Of a DNA stretch of 64,000 bases, positions 62,584 through 64,000 are shown in pieces. A program made the position numbers and the translations under genes. Under the pieces are notes generated by a model. The model was not told the origin of the DNA. It ran no database searches and saw nothing but the letters and a program-made list of their open reading frames with translations. Origin of the DNA: JBBQED01 sp038320345 (GTDB lineage Bacteria; Bacteroidota; Bacteroidia; AKYH767-A; OLB10); the NCBI GenBank assembly GCA_038320345.1, contig JBBQED010000017.1, positions 1 through 64,000 on the forward strand, written 5' to 3'. Each line of letters opens with the position of its first letter. Positions within the stretch are counted from its first letter, which is position 1.

Positions 62584-63684
62584 ATGGGATTGAAATGCGG
62601 TATTGTAGGATTACCCAATGTAGGTAAATCCACCCTCTTTAATTGTTTGTCGAATGCAAAAGCACAAGCAGCAAATTTTCCTTTCTGTACAATCGAGCCA
62701 AATGTGGGAGTAATAACTGTTCCCGACGATCGACTGACTGTTTTAGAGGGATTAGTTAAACCTCAGCGCACGGTACCTACTACAGTTGAGATTGTTGACA
62801 TTGCCGGTTTAGTGAGAGGCGCGAGCAAAGGCGAAGGTCTAGGGAATCAGTTCTTAGGTAACATCCGCGAATGTGATGCTATCCTCCATGTACTTCGTTG
62901 TTTCGATGATCCAAATGTTGTTCACGTGGATGGTCAAGTAAATCCTGTGCGTGATAAAGAAACGATTGATATTGAACTGCAATTAAAAGATCTCGAAACT
63001 GTTGAAAAAAGAATGCAACGGATCGAGAAACAAGCTAAAGTGGGTACCGATAAAGAAGCTAAAAAACTTTTTGAAATTTATACTGTTTTGAAGCAGCATC
63101 TTGAAAAAGGTTTGTCAGCTCGTTCTGCACCATTGTCAGAAGACGATTGGATTGCTGCAGCAGATTTATGGCTGCTCACTGCCAAGCCTGTAATGTATGT
63201 TTGTAATGTTGACGAAGGATCGGTAGTCGCCGGAAATAAATATGTAGAGCTGGTTAAGGAAGCTATAAAGCATGAAAATGCTCAGATCATTATCATTGCG
63301 GCTGCTATTGAAGCGGATATTGCGCAGTTGGAAAGTTTTGAAGACCGTATGGCTTTTCTTTCTGATCTCGGTTTGTCAGAATCAGGAGTCGCCAAACTAA
63401 TTAAATCGGCATATCAATTACTGACGCTCCAAACTTATTTTACAGCTGGAGAAAAAGAAGTAAGAGCATGGACGATTCATCAAGGAATGACCGCCCCTCA
63501 AGCTGCTGGTGTAATTCATACCGATTTCGAAAAAGGATTCATTCGCGCAGAAGTAATTCACTACACTGATTTTGTTACACTAGGTTCTGAAAGTAATTGC
63601 CGTGATGCTGGTAAACTTGCCATTGAAGGAAAAGAATACATCGTTCAAGATGGAGATCTAATGCATTTTCGTTTTAATGTTTAA
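62584..63684 (+). CDS. ychF: Redox-regulated ATPase YchF (Obg-like)
   Basis: A 366-residue ribosome-associated P-loop protein that prefers ATP over GTP. The start is the ATG giving MGLKCGIVGLPNVGKSTLFN; an upstream TTG overlaps the promoter. Visible motifs are the G1 loop (GLPNVGKST), G3 (DIAGLVRGASKGEGLGNQF) and a NVDE sequence in place of NKxD, the mark of YchF. A coiled-coil insertion (ETVEKRMQRIEKQAK) and a C-terminal TGS domain (VRAWTIHQGMTAPQAAGVIH to the end) follow. Monocistronic with its own terminator. Confidence 0.97.
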   Translation: MGLKCGIVGLPNVGKSTLFNCLSNAKAQAANFPFCTIEPNVGVITVPDDRLTVLEGLVKPQRTVPTTVEIVDIAGLVRGASKGEGLGNQFLGNIRECDAILHVLRCFDDPNVVHVDGQVNPVRDKETIDIELQLKDLETVEKRMQRIEKQAKVGTDKEAKKLFEIYTVLKQHLEKGLSARSAPLSEDDWIAAADLWLLTAKPVMYVCNVDEGSVVAGNKYVELVKEAIKHENAQIIIIAAAIEADIAQLESFEDRMAFLSDLGLSESGVAKLIKSAYQLLTLQTYFTAGEKEVRAWTIHQGMTAPQAAGVIHTDFEKGFIRAEVIHYTDFVTLGSESNCRDAGKLAIEGKEYIVQDGDLMHFRFNV

Positions 63685-63740
63685 ATAATACCCGTATTAA
63701 GTCTCTGTTTTTTAGCATAACAGCGATACTTAAATACATA

Positions 63741-63781
63741 AAAGCTGAATATCACTCGTGGGTATTCAGCTTTTCTTTTTT
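63741..63781 (+). terminator. Rho-independent terminator after ychF
   Basis: The stem AAAGCTGAATA / TATTCAGCTTT is followed by TCTTTTTTG. Confidence 0.8.
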
Positions 63782-64000
63782 GTCAACGTAGGGTAGCTTC
63801 AGTAAAAATGGGTTAACATTAAATTTACATGGATATTAACAAATAAGAGCGAAAGCATTTGTTAATTCTAAGAAATAACTTTTCAATGTTAAGAAGAATC
63901 GATTTTTTTTGATGATTTCTGAAGTTCAATAACATTAAAATACCAGTGACTTAACTTTTAATATTCATTTTTTTAAAGATTCACTTAGACTTTTGGATGT
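63782..64000. other. AT-rich gene-less tail of the window
   Basis: No gene is seen; this is likely the upstream region of a gene beyond the window. Together with 63685-63740 it makes a 316-base gap. Confidence 0.5.

Overview
The window comes from the chromosome of a Bacteroidota bacterium. Base composition is AT-rich. The diagnostic signs are type IX secretion (T9SS) C-terminal sorting domains of type A and type B, a PorP/SprF-family outer-membrane protein, an ECF sigma/FecR pair with a DUF4974-like C-terminus, STN and carboxypeptidase-regulatory-like modules, a DUF4199 protein, promoter boxes of the Bacteroidota form TAnnTTTG, and no evident Shine-Dalgarno sites. The exact family cannot be fixed from the sequence; a Chitinophagales- or Flavobacteriales-like lineage is plausible. 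I see no transposon, prophage, CRISPR array, tRNA or rRNA, so this looks like a stable core segment with species-specific surface proteins.

Layout. 1-7.4 kb: an AT-hook DNA-binding protein, a TamB-like protein, tsaD and a coiled-coil membrane protein. 7.4-12.7 kb: parE, parC and an RsmB-type rRNA methyltransferase on the minus strand. 13-21.3 kb: a small secreted repeat protein, a YjbR-like protein, a c-type cytochrome lipoprotein, an AsmA-like/transglycosylase fusion, a stand-alone Cas6-like protein, and a mutL-rhomboid-rhomboid operon. 21.5-26.1 kb: two tandem paralogous glycine-rich T9SS cargo proteins. 26.1-31.5 kb: a 7TM-HD phosphodiesterase, rnpB (RNase P RNA), pabA, ridA and an M61 peptidase. 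31.8-35 kb: a T9SS cargo protein and dihydrolipoyl dehydrogenase. 35-43 kb: a minus-strand surface-signalling block of ECF sigma, FecR, an STN-domain repeat protein, its paralogue and a TonB-dependent receptor-like protein. 43-47 kb: an overlapping pair of uncharacterised envelope proteins and a GNAT acetyltransferase. 47.4-58.4 kb: a giant 15-repeat T9SS type B protein followed directly by a PorP/SprF protein, then rlmD and a second type B protein. 58.5-63.7 kb: rocD, a DUF4199 protein, a cytosolic-looking trypsin-like protease, a FAD oxidoreductase and ychF.

The most interesting signals are these. The sigma/FecR block has a shared TAGGGGT upstream element before three transcription units, and an STN domain fused to 16-residue GxQxxGxxN repeats in place of a normal TonB receptor. 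The Cas6-like protein has no CRISPR array and lacks the segment that normally carries the catalytic histidine. The rnpB promoter lies inside the last codons of pabA, so the pabA stop codon forms the first bases of the RNA. The sequence also shows an overlapping lipoprotein/large envelope protein pair of unknown function and a giant repeat adhesin-like protein with its dedicated PorP/SprF partner.
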